Positions 1-6,010 of a DNA stretch of 21,055 nt are shown piece by piece. The DNA comes from UBA11710 sp049287025 (GTDB taxonomy: Bacteria > Patescibacteriota > Patescibacteriia > Magasanikbacterales > UBA922): assembly GCA_049287025.1 (NCBI GenBank), contig JBAQFA010000046.1, positions 1-21,055 of the forward strand. The letters are read 5' to 3'. Within the stretch, counting starts at the first letter, position 1, and the number at the start of each line of letters is the position of its first letter. The notes below the pieces were generated by a model, which was not told the origin of the DNA, did not search any database, and saw only the letters and a list, made by a program, of their open reading frames with translations. Both the position numbers and the translations under genes were made by a program.

Positions 1-843
1 GCCCTGACTGGTAATAAGAAACCAGAAGATTTACGACAACAAATAATGAAAAATGCCGCTGAATTTATTTCTGCCGGGATTGATCCAAAAAAAACAACTT
101 TGTTTGTGCAATCTGATATTCAAGAACACACAGAATTGGCTTGGATTTTTAATTGTGTGACACCAATTTCTGAATTATATCGTATGACTCAATTCAAAGA
201 TAAGTCAGCGCGTCAAGAAAAAAATATTAATACCGGACTTCTTACTTACCCAGTTCTTCAAGCAGCTGATATTTTACTTTATCGTGGTAATGCAGTGCCA
301 GTTGGTCAAGATCAAGTGCAACATGTTGAATTAACACGTGATGTAGTCAAATGGTTTAACAATAAATTCAGTTCATTTTTTGAAGAGCCGAAAGCTTTGT
401 TAACAACTGTACCAAAAGTAATGAGTTTGCTTGAACCAGAGAAGAAAATGAGCAAGTCATTGGGTGAGGGGCATGTGATAGAACTTGGTGATGAACCAGA
501 AGTGATTGAGAAAAAATTGAAACGGGCAGTCACTGCGACCGAAGGTGGAGTAAAAGCGCCAGGAGTAGAAAATCTATTATTGCTTTTGAAAAATTTCGCA
601 GATGAAAAAGTCTATAATGAATTTGTCAAAGCGGAAAAAGCTGGCAGTATTCGTTATGGAGATTTGAAAGCTGAACTAGTCAAAGTGATTAGTAATTATT
701 TTGCAGATTTTAGAACCAAGAGAAAAGATTTGTTAGTCAATCCAAAAAAACTTCAATCAATCTTAACGGCTGGCGCTAAAAAAGCTAGACCAGTGGCTGA
801 GAAGACGATGAAAGAAGCCAGAAAAATGATAGGGTTAAAATAA
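1..843 (+). CDS. trpS: Tryptophanyl-tRNA synthetase, 3' part (5' end outside window)
   Basis: Charges tRNA-Trp with tryptophan in the cytoplasm (class I aminoacyl-tRNA synthetase). The reading frame is open from base 1, so the N-terminus with the HIGH-type ATP motif lies upstream of the window; about 280 residues are visible. The class I KMSKS motif is intact (KMSKSLG, codons from 445). Upstream of it are the TrpRS-typical stretch around AADILLYRGNAVPVGQDQ, which lines the active site, and then the helical C-terminal anticodon-binding region. The protein ends RKMIGLK. An internal ATG at 46 is not the start, because TrpRS homology continues in front of it. The last 24 bases recur in degenerate form after the next gene (see repeat at 1811). 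Identification is firm from the motif and overall pattern. Confidence 0.95.
   Translation, partial: ALTGNKKPEDLRQQIMKNAAEFISAGIDPKKTTLFVQSDIQEHTELAWIFNCVTPISELYRMTQFKDKSARQEKNINTGLLTYPVLQAADILLYRGNAVPVGQDQVQHVELTRDVVKWFNNKFSSFFEEPKALLTTVPKVMSLLEPEKKMSKSLGEGHVIELGDEPEVIEKKLKRAVTATEGGVKAPGVENLLLLLKNFADEKVYNEFVKAEKAGSIRYGDLKAELVKVISNYFADFRTKRKDLLVNPKKLQSILTAGAKKARPVAEKTMKEARKMIGLK
820..843 (+). repeat. Direct repeat copy 1: 3' tail of trpS
   Basis: The last 24 bases of trpS including the stop codon. A copy matching at 22 of 24 positions lies at 1811-1834, directly after the HExxH gene, and each copy is followed by a T-run and an ATG. Confidence 0.8.
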
Positions 844-852
844 AATTTTTTT

Positions 853-1809
853 ATGGTCTCTGAAGGAAAACGTTCAGGTGTAGAAAATTCATTAGTGGAT
901 ACAGAAAAGGGTGGAATAATAAGAAGGGAAGTTATTTTAAGAGATAAAAATGACAAAGTTTTAGGTTATGTAAATTACGAAGTGAGTAAAAATGTCACAA
1001 CAATATTAATCGAGCGTGAACCTGAAAGTGGTCAGAGATTACTTTCTCTTACAATGAGAGGCTTGGACGGAAAAAAAATTGATATAGTAGGATTGGTTAA
1101 TCTACGCGATGTGAAAATTTTTATGAGGCGAGACAGGTCCGGTCTTTATGAGAGTAAGGTTCTTTTTCATGGAGAGGTTATATTTTGTCCTTTTCCAGAT
1201 GACCAAATTGATTTGGCAACTTTATTACATGAATTGGGCCATGCGGAGCAGTCAACAGATGGCGAGATTAAAATAGTAAGCAAATTGTATTTTCTCGGCT
1301 CACCAAAAAGCGAACTTGATTATAAACAATTTTTAGAAGATTTAAAAAAAATTAATTTTTTTTCTTCAGAATGTGAAAGGTTGGAAATACAAATTAATGA
1401 GCTGTTATTATTAAAGAAGGAACTCCATACTTTGGAAGTTAGAGGGTTTAAAAAATTGTTGAATAAAGATGAGGGTGGTGCTAAAACGGATGCTGATAAT
1501 AGACAAATGGCATTAAAGATTGTGGAGTTGAGAGTAAAAATTAGAGATATTGAGGATAAATTGCAAATTGATGAATTGTTAGAATTGTTGCGTGTTATTC
1601 GTGAAAATGATGCTACTACTAGAGCCCTGTCTTGGATGAGCACTATAGAAAAAGCTGGGATAAATGTATTAGCACCGCAGAAAGCTTCAAGAGAAGATAT
1701 TGAGAATGATAGAAAAGAAGTTAATGATCCGTATTCTGATCTTAGAGAGGCGTTATTGAGTTATTGTATTGGTGGTTCAAAAAGATTAAAAAAATTAGAA
1801 AGAAAATAG
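853..1809 (+). CDS. Unknown protein with HExxH metal-binding motif
   Basis: I do not recognise the family beyond a probable zincin-like core. It has 318 residues, no signal peptide and no membrane segment. HELGH at residues 126-130 is the classical zinc-peptidase helix motif (two His ligands and a catalytic Glu). Residues about 155-250 are rich in Leu, Glu and Lys and look helical or coiled-coil. They lead into ENDATTRALSW, where E251 could be a distant third metal ligand, as in other HExxH proteins; that is inference. The ATG at 853 follows a T-run and has no Shine-Dalgarno sequence, like its neighbours. Context: it separates trpS from a degenerate duplicate of the trpS 3' end, which suggests it was inserted here. 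A metallopeptidase role is plausible, but the motif alone does not prove activity. Confidence 0.7.
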   Translation: MVSEGKRSGVENSLVDTEKGGIIRREVILRDKNDKVLGYVNYEVSKNVTTILIEREPESGQRLLSLTMRGLDGKKIDIVGLVNLRDVKIFMRRDRSGLYESKVLFHGEVIFCPFPDDQIDLATLLHELGHAEQSTDGEIKIVSKLYFLGSPKSELDYKQFLEDLKKINFFSSECERLEIQINELLLLKKELHTLEVRGFKKLLNKDEGGAKTDADNRQMALKIVELRVKIRDIEDKLQIDELLELLRVIRENDATTRALSWMSTIEKAGINVLAPQKASREDIENDRKEVNDPYSDLREALLSYCIGGSKRLKKLERK

Positions 1810-1810
1810 T

Positions 1811-1834
1811 AGAAAAATGGTAGGGCTAAAATAA
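1811..1834 (+). repeat. Direct repeat copy 2: degenerate trpS tail
   Basis: Matches 820-843 at 22 of 24 bases and still reads RKMVGLK-stop against RKMIGLK-stop in trpS. It is not part of any intact gene here and is followed by TTTTATG, the start of the next gene, just as the original is followed by a T-run and ATG. Confidence 0.8.
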
Positions 1835-1838
1835 TTTT

Positions 1839-2165
1839 ATGATCCGTTACACTTTAATCATGTTAATCTTTGGTGGGATTCTCCTGACTTGTGGGGATGT
1901 GTTTTTGAAATATTGGTCACTCAAAGATAAGTGGTGGTTATTTGTTCTAGCTATGTTGCTTTATCTTTTTGGCATAGCATTACTAGGTCTCACTTTTAAA
2001 TATCGCAATTTTGCAGTGGCCAATATGATTATGGTGACAGTCAATGCATTAACATTGGTTTTGGTCAGTTGGTTTTATTTTAAAGAAAGAATTAGTTTGA
2101 TGGGTTTAATTGGGATTATTTTAGGTTTAATTTCCGTAACCTTATTAGAATTAAGTGGAGATTAA
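1839..2165 (+). CDS. Small four-helix membrane protein, EamA/SMR-like
   Basis: A 108-residue, very hydrophobic protein with four predicted transmembrane helices (about residues 4-22, 33-52, 60-78 and 86-104). This size and topology match small-multidrug-resistance proteins and half-size EamA permeases. The ending, with a short charged loop (FKERIS) before a last glycine-rich helix (LMGLIGIILGLISVTLL), is typical of EamA-type units, where the loop is often xxKEx. Such proteins act as dimers exporting small molecules or lipid-linked sugars. The SMR catalytic Glu of helix 1 is not evident; helix 1 has CGDVFLK instead, so a drug-export role is not supported. It starts at ATG 1839 after AATTTT. 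Its end is 10 bases before the next gene's ATG, so the two are probably co-transcribed. Confidence 0.75.
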   Translation: MIRYTLIMLIFGGILLTCGDVFLKYWSLKDKWWLFVLAMLLYLFGIALLGLTFKYRNFAVANMIMVTVNALTLVLVSWFYFKERISLMGLIGIILGLISVTLLELSGD

Positions 2166-2175
2166 TTATTTTTAT

Positions 2176-2637
2176 ATGCGTGCTCGTGATATAGCAATTG
2201 GTTTACCACCAGTGGAAGTGGTAGACACTAGAAATACAAAAAATAGGCTACAAGTCTGGGAAGAATTTTCCCAAGAGTTTAAATCAATTTTAGGAAGAAT
2301 TGGTAAGGTAGTCTATGGCGAGGATAAAGTTGTCAGACGATATGGTGAGAATGATCAAGATAGAGAAGAAATAGCCCTTTTGTTTGGTAATCTCGAAGAT
2401 GATATTCAACAAATTGAACGGTGTTTGGCTAATGATGGAGAATTAAAATTATCTGAACAGGAAAAAATAGGTGTAGAAAGAATTTTGCGTCAGATGTGGA
2501 AATTTTTGTCTGATTTATCCCAGAAGTTAGACAAAGGCAAATATCTTGATTGGGCACAAATTAATGCTAAACATATTTTGCAGACGTTGGAAGAACATTT
2601 TGTCGAGCCTTATTTTGTAGAAGAAGTTAAAACATAA
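2176..2637 (+). CDS. Unknown soluble protein, 153 aa
   Basis: No family recognised. It is acidic, Glu/Lys/Leu-rich and largely helical in appearance, with no signal peptide, no membrane helix and no metal motif. I take the ATG at 2176 (MRARDIAIG) as the start because it follows TATTTTTAT like other starts here. A GTG at 2155 would add seven residues and overlap the preceding gene. The stop lies four bases before the ATG of the flavocytochrome gene, so it probably belongs to the same transcript, but nothing in the sequence ties it to that function. Confidence 0.65.
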   Translation: MRARDIAIGLPPVEVVDTRNTKNRLQVWEEFSQEFKSILGRIGKVVYGEDKVVRRYGENDQDREEIALLFGNLEDDIQQIERCLANDGELKLSEQEKIGVERILRQMWKFLSDLSQKLDKGKYLDWAQINAKHILQTLEEHFVEPYFVEEVKT

Positions 2638-2641
2638 TTTT

Positions 2642-3973
2642 ATGAAAAGGTTTTTTTTATTTTTATTATTCATTGCTAATTTGGCAATTGTGGTATATTT
2701 TTGGTGGGTAAAGTCTGGTAGTATGTTGTTTGATGGTCAGGTGGCTATGCTTATTTCTCTGGGTAGAATTACAGGACTCTTGGCTGTATTTTTTATTTTA
2801 TTACAATTAATTTTGATTGGTCGGGTAAAGTGGGTGGAACAAGTGTTTGGTTTTGATAAATTATCTATTTGGCATCATTGGTGTGGAATTATTTCTTATA
2901 TATTTATTTTAGCTCATCCGATTTTTTTGGGTTTTGGTTATGGCATTTCCAGTGATTTTAGTTTCTTGGCTCAGATGATTGATTTTTTGTTTAATTGGGA
3001 TGATTTGGCGCCAGCCTTTTTATCAGTTTTTTTATTCACACTTATTGTTATTACTTCTATCATTATTGCCAGGTGGTCAAAAAGAATGAAATATGAAAAA
3101 TTTTATTTTGTTCATCTTACAGTTTATGTCGCAATTCTTATGGCTTTTGGTCACCAATTAGAACTAGGTGGAGATTTTCGTGGGCAAATACTTTTTACTG
3201 CTTACTGGATGTTATTATATATTTTTGCCGCTGGCAATCTAATTGCTTATAGATTTTTATTGCCTATATTTTATTTTTACAAACACCAATTTACAGTTGA
3301 TAGAGTAGTTAGAGAAAATGATCAGGTGGTTTCTATTTATATAACTGGAAAAGATTTGGAAAAATACAAAATTAAAGCTGGTCAGTTTTGTATTTTGCGT
3401 TTTTTTGATAAAAAGAATTGGTGGCAGGCTCATCCTTTTTCTATCTCCGCTGTTCCTGATGGCAAATATCTTCGGTTTACTATAAAAAATTTGGGTGATT
3501 TTTCTAGTGAGATTGGCGAAGTTGCCATTGGCACAAAAGTTTTTTTGGATGGACCTAATGGAATTTTTACTGCTGATCGGGCAAAACATGATAAAGTTTT
3601 GGCGATTGCGGGTGGAGTTGGGATTACACCTGTAATATCGCTCGTAGAGGAAGCTGGTAGGCTTGGCAAAGATATTATTTTGCTTTATGGCGAAAGGGAA
3701 CAAAAGGATATTATTTTTAGACAGGAATTAGATGACTTATCTCAGGTTCATAAAATTAAAGTCCATTATATTTTAACTGGTGATAATAATTATTCAGGTG
3801 AGAAGGGTAGAATTGATAAAGAAAAGATTTTGCGATTGGTACCAGATATAAAAGATAGAGATATTTATATGTGTGGTCCATGGCCAATGATGAAAGGGAT
3901 TTTGAAAATTTTTAAAGAGTTGTCATTGTCAAAAAATCAAGTTCATTATGAGAAGTTTTCTTTAGGAAGTTGA
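2642..3973 (+). CDS. Ferric-reductase/NADPH-oxidase-type flavocytochrome
   Basis: A 443-residue membrane oxidoreductase predicted to pass electrons from NAD(P)H through FAD and haem across the membrane. The N-terminal half (residues about 1-212) has six or so hydrophobic helices. His pairs fit the bis-haem ligands of the ferric reductase domain: H78/H79 with H92, and H158 with H171. Residues about 215-310 form the FAD-binding barrel, with HPFSIS at 264-269. The NAD(P)-binding domain follows, with GGVGITP at 324-330 and the C-terminal CGPWPM at 411-416. All cofactor motifs are intact. The acceptor (ferric iron, oxygen or a quinone) cannot be told from sequence. In a probable fermentative Patescibacterium such a protein would be notable. 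It starts four bases after the preceding stop and ends with TGA. Confidence 0.88.
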   Translation: MKRFFLFLLFIANLAIVVYFWWVKSGSMLFDGQVAMLISLGRITGLLAVFFILLQLILIGRVKWVEQVFGFDKLSIWHHWCGIISYIFILAHPIFLGFGYGISSDFSFLAQMIDFLFNWDDLAPAFLSVFLFTLIVITSIIIARWSKRMKYEKFYFVHLTVYVAILMAFGHQLELGGDFRGQILFTAYWMLLYIFAAGNLIAYRFLLPIFYFYKHQFTVDRVVRENDQVVSIYITGKDLEKYKIKAGQFCILRFFDKKNWWQAHPFSISAVPDGKYLRFTIKNLGDFSSEIGEVAIGTKVFLDGPNGIFTADRAKHDKVLAIAGGVGITPVISLVEEAGRLGKDIILLYGEREQKDIIFRQELDDLSQVHKIKVHYILTGDNNYSGEKGRIDKEKILRLVPDIKDRDIYMCGPWPMMKGILKIFKELSLSKNQVHYEKFSLGS

Positions 3974-3979
3974 TATTGT

Positions 3980-4008
3980 TTGACTTTTGTTGTTTAATGT
4001 TTTACTAT
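3980..4008 (+). promoter_or_regulatory. Sigma-70-type promoter for the 4055 gene
   Basis: TTGACT at 3980-3985, a 17-base spacer, then TACTAT at 4003-4008. Predicted transcription start is near 4015, giving a ~40-base leader. The leader carries AGGAGGG at 4023-4029, but that is 25 bases from the ATG, too far for normal Shine-Dalgarno use. Confidence 0.6.
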
Positions 4009-4054
4009 TTAGATATATTTTTAGGAGGGTGTTTACTGTTAATATTTATTTTAT

Positions 4055-4363
4055 ATGAAAAGATTTGGACAGTGGTTTGAAACAATAACTAGAGGTGGGG
4101 TTTCAAGGATGGGTGAGGAAATTAAAGTTGCAGACGTCACAGGTAGTAATGTTGGAGTGGATGATACTGTGGCAATTGATGGTGAACAGCTATGGAGAGA
4201 AAAAGCTGAAGCTGGTGATCCAGAGGCGATTGAAGTTTTGGCAAGAATTGAAGCAAAAAGACAGAGACGAGAACAGGCAAGACAAGACGAAGAATCTGGA
4301 TATGCTCGTGAAATAAAACTAGATGAATTAGGTTTAAGTCCTGACGGAACAGACAAAAAATAA
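4055..4363 (+). CDS. Unknown small charged protein, 102 aa
   Basis: No family recognised. The first 20 residues are basic and aromatic (MKRFGQWFETITRGG). The rest is highly charged; EAGDPEAIEVLARIEAKRQR reads as a helix, and the tail is hydrophilic. There is no signal peptide or membrane segment. It has its own promoter (3980) and a strong terminator (4371), so it appears to be a single-gene transcript. A second frame open over much of the same stretch (from 4095) is a shadow, since this frame has the better start and a normal composition. Confidence 0.65.
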   Translation: MKRFGQWFETITRGGVSRMGEEIKVADVTGSNVGVDDTVAIDGEQLWREKAEAGDPEAIEVLARIEAKRQRREQARQDEESGYAREIKLDELGLSPDGTDKK

Positions 4364-4370
4364 TATATGA

Positions 4371-4408
4371 GAAAAATCCCAGACAAGAACTGGGGTTTTT
4401 TTATTTTT
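4371..4408 (+). terminator. Intrinsic terminator after the 4055 gene
   Basis: ATCCCAG (4376-4382) pairs with CTGGGGT (4390-4396) across a 7-base loop, with an A-run before and a long T-run after. The A/T runs could lengthen the stem and make it bidirectional. Confidence 0.85.
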
Positions 4409-4419
4409 CAATTTTGTAG

Positions 4420-4425
4420 TATAAT
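4420..4425 (+). promoter_or_regulatory. -10 element TATAAT upstream of the 4454 gene
   Basis: A perfect TATAAT, 28 bases before the ATG, placed right after the terminator of the previous gene. No good -35 box is visible because the matching position falls in the terminator T-run. Confidence 0.5.
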
Positions 4426-4453
4426 ACCAGCATATTATTTAAGTTAATTTTTT

Positions 4454-4699
4454 ATGGGCAAATACATAATTGCTTTGTTGGTTATTACAGTGGGTAGTTT
4501 TTTAATAATCAAGACTGAATGGTTTATTCAGAATTTTGGGACCAATGCCTGGGCCGAAGAACATATGGGTTCTAGTGGTGGATCAAGATTGATGTACAAA
4601 TTAATTGGTATCGCGATGATATTTTTAGCTTTGATGGGTGTCACTGGTATGCTCGGTGAAGTTATTATTAGTGTTTTTGGCAGACTATTTGGATTGTAA
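4454..4699 (+). CDS. Small two-helix membrane protein, 81 aa
   Basis: No named family recognised. Two hydrophobic helices (about residues 4-20 and 50-75) flank a 25-30 residue polar loop, FGTNAWAEEHMGSSGGSR, which would lie on one side of the membrane. The first helix could also be read as an uncleaved signal anchor. It starts at ATG 4454 after a T-rich leader without Shine-Dalgarno. The stop codon overlaps the first base of a 45-bp repeat that also overlaps the stop of the membrane-protein gene ending at 15083. Function unknown. Confidence 0.7.
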   Translation: MGKYIIALLVITVGSFLIIKTEWFIQNFGTNAWAEEHMGSSGGSRLMYKLIGIAMIFLALMGVTGMLGEVIISVFGRLFGL

Positions 4700-4801
4700 G
4701 ACATAAGACTTAGGACATAAGACATATGAGTGATATTGAAAAATGTTGAACGGTTTAATAAAATGTCAGTAAGTCTTACGCCTTAGGTCTTATGTCTTAT
4801 A
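4699..4801 (+). repeat. Inverted tandem-word element, copy 1 (ATAAGAC family)
   Basis: Left arm 4699-4743 repeats words such as ACATAAGAC and ACTTAGG; the right arm 4771-4800 has the complementary words (AAGTCTTACG, CTTAGGTC, TTATGTC). The 45 bases 4699-4743 are identical to 15082-15126. The right arm ends ten bases before the methyltransferase ATG, so the leader of that gene can fold into a long imperfect hairpin. Confidence 0.85.
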
Positions 4802-4811
4802 CCTGGATTTT

Positions 4812-5363
4812 ATGTATCACTCTAGCAACAATTTAATTGATCCACATTTACTTTTTGAAAAAGCTCATCTCCAACCCGGTATGCATGTGGCAGATTTGGG
4901 TTGTGGTAAGACTGGTCATATTGTGTTTCCGGCCGCTAGAGTTTTGGGCGAGGCTGGTTTGGTTTATGCAGTAGATATTATAAAAGATTTTTTAGAAGAA
5001 ATTAGAAAACGATCAGCTCTAGAAGCCATGCATAATATTCAGACAGTTTGGTCAGATCTTGAGAGACTGGGTAAGGCCGCGATTCCAAATAAAAATTTAG
5101 ACATCGGATTTATTATCAATGTCTTGTGGCATTCAGCCAATCCAGTAGCGATTTTGGATGAAGCGAAAAGAATGCTTAAAGAAAAAGCTCGGCTGGTAGT
5201 AGTAGATTGGCACAATGCAGTTTTGCCAATTGGCCCAAAAGATAGTCAACTAGTTGATTTTGAGAAAATAAAAAGCTGGGGTAAAGTAAATAATTTTGTG
5301 GTGCAAGAAGAATTTTTAATGGGGAATTATCATAAGGGCGTTGTATTGTACAAGCATGACTAA
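4812..5363 (+). CDS. Class I SAM-dependent methyltransferase
   Basis: 183 residues with the Rossmann-type methyltransferase core. Motif I is VADLGCGKTGH at residues 27-37 (the SAM-binding glycine-rich loop), the acidic end of strand 2 is in VYAVDI (D55, ribose-binding position), and LDIGFIINVLWH plays the part of motif IV/post-I. The pattern is that of Methyltransf_11/UbiE-like enzymes. The substrate is not evident: no target-recognition domain is present, and the protein is near the minimal length for the fold. It begins with ATG after the inverted-repeat leader. YraN follows within 40 bases of repeat sequence. Confidence 0.85.
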   Translation: MYHSSNNLIDPHLLFEKAHLQPGMHVADLGCGKTGHIVFPAARVLGEAGLVYAVDIIKDFLEEIRKRSALEAMHNIQTVWSDLERLGKAAIPNKNLDIGFIINVLWHSANPVAILDEAKRMLKEKARLVVVDWHNAVLPIGPKDSQLVDFEKIKSWGKVNNFVVQEEFLMGNYHKGVVLYKHD

Positions 5364-5401
5364 GTTGTCTAAGTATTTAAGTTAGCTAAGTTTTCTAAGT
5401 T
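5361..5401 (+). repeat. Degenerate tandem words between methyltransferase and yraN
   Basis: Five imperfect copies of a TAAGTT/CTAAGTT-like word fill the whole gap, starting in the methyltransferase stop codon and ending at the yraN start codon. No inverted partner arm is present here. Confidence 0.7.
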
Positions 5402-5791
5402 GTGGTTAAAACAGCTAAACAAAAATTGGGAGAATGGGGAGAAGAGCAAACCTGCTCTTTTTTAGTGCGACAATGTTATAAAATTGTCATGAGAAATTAT
5501 AGAGTTGATTTGGATTGGGTAAAGGGTGAGATTGATATTATTGCAATTGACCCAGATGGCGTGTTGTGTTTTGTGGAAGTGAAAACACGGGGGTCTGGTG
5601 AGGGTAGTGCCGAGCGCGCGACTAGTTTTGAAAAGAAAGTTGGTAAAATTAAAAATGTAGCTATACAATATTGTGTGGACAATAACATAGATGTAGATAG
5701 AACCAAGATGAAGCTGGAACATGTGAGTGTTTATTTTAGTCGAAGTGAAAAGAAAGTAGATTTTAAGAAATATGTTTTGGAGGTTTGTTGA
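5402..5791 (+). CDS. yraN: YraN/UPF0102 family nuclease-fold protein
   Basis: 129 residues, the usual size of UPF0102 proteins. LGEWGEEQ at residues 9-16 and the PD-(D/E)xK-like core GEIDIIA (42-48) ... FVEVKTR (57-63) are the family hallmarks; E43, D45, E59 and K61 are the candidate catalytic residues. The fold resembles archaeal Holliday-junction resolvases, but the cellular role is not settled. I chose the GTG at 5402: it gives the family-typical N-terminus and no ATG precedes the LGEWGEEQ motif in frame. It ends in TGA right at the nusA promoter (-35 box begins five bases later). Confidence 0.88.
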   Translation: MVKTAKQKLGEWGEEQTCSFLVRQCYKIVMRNYRVDLDWVKGEIDIIAIDPDGVLCFVEVKTRGSGEGSAERATSFEKKVGKIKNVAIQYCVDNNIDVDRTKMKLEHVSVYFSRSEKKVDFKKYVLEVC

Positions 5792-5795
5792 GCTC

Positions 5796-5824
5796 TTGAC
5801 AAATTTTGTATAATTTGATACAAT
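5796..5824 (+). promoter_or_regulatory. Near-consensus promoter for nusA
   Basis: TTGACA at 5796-5801, exactly 17 bases, then TACAAT at 5819-5824 with the extended -10 dinucleotide (TGA before TACAAT). Predicted start near 5831, giving a ~180-base leader to nusA. One of the best promoters in the window. Confidence 0.8.
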
Positions 5825-5834
5825 TATATTGTTG

Positions 5835-5866
5835 AAAGTAGCATTAGTAAATGCTGCTTTTATTTT
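5835..5866 (+). terminator. Terminator-like hairpin at the start of the nusA leader
   Basis: AAAGTAGCATT (5835-5845) pairs with AATGCTGCTTT (5850-5860) around a 4-base AGTA loop: an 11-bp stem with one G-U pair, followed by TATTTTA. It sits within the first ~30 bases of the predicted nusA transcript. It could end yraN transcription, attenuate nusA, or both. Confidence 0.65.
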
Positions 5867-5880
5867 ACTCAAAATTTCGA

Positions 5881-5998
5881 ACCCGCCTTGAGCGGGTGAG
5901 AAATCCCTTTTTAATGCATTATCATTCGCAACAAATAAAATTTTTGTTTAATGCACTTGTTGGTGTTTTAAAAAGGGATCTCTCACTTCGTTCGGGAT
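5881..5998 (+). repeat. Inverted repeat in the nusA leader
   Basis: A short hairpin ACCCGC/GCGGGT (5881-5897) leads into a 19-base arm at 5896-5914 whose reverse complement occurs at 5968-5986 with one mismatch. The right end, ACTTCGTTCGGGAT, resembles the CTTCG-TC-GGATGAC dispersed repeats common in Patescibacteria and other lineages. It ends about 10 bases before the nusA ATG. Confidence 0.8.
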
Positions 5999-6010
5999 TA
6001 ACGAAAAAAT

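Noticed and set aside
3257..3703. Long antisense frames opposite the flavocytochrome and opposite groEL (13431-13829) and tsaC (16502-16939)
   Set aside because: They are mirror images of well-identified genes with no start signals or family resemblance of their own.
4023..4029. AGGAGGG as ribosome-binding site of the 4055 gene
   Set aside because: It lies 25 bases before the ATG. A GTG overlapping it opens only a nine-codon frame.
4699..4801. Insertion sequence or MITE ends
   Set aside because: No transposase, no target-site duplication that I can define, and the arms are degenerate tandem words, not a fixed terminal repeat.
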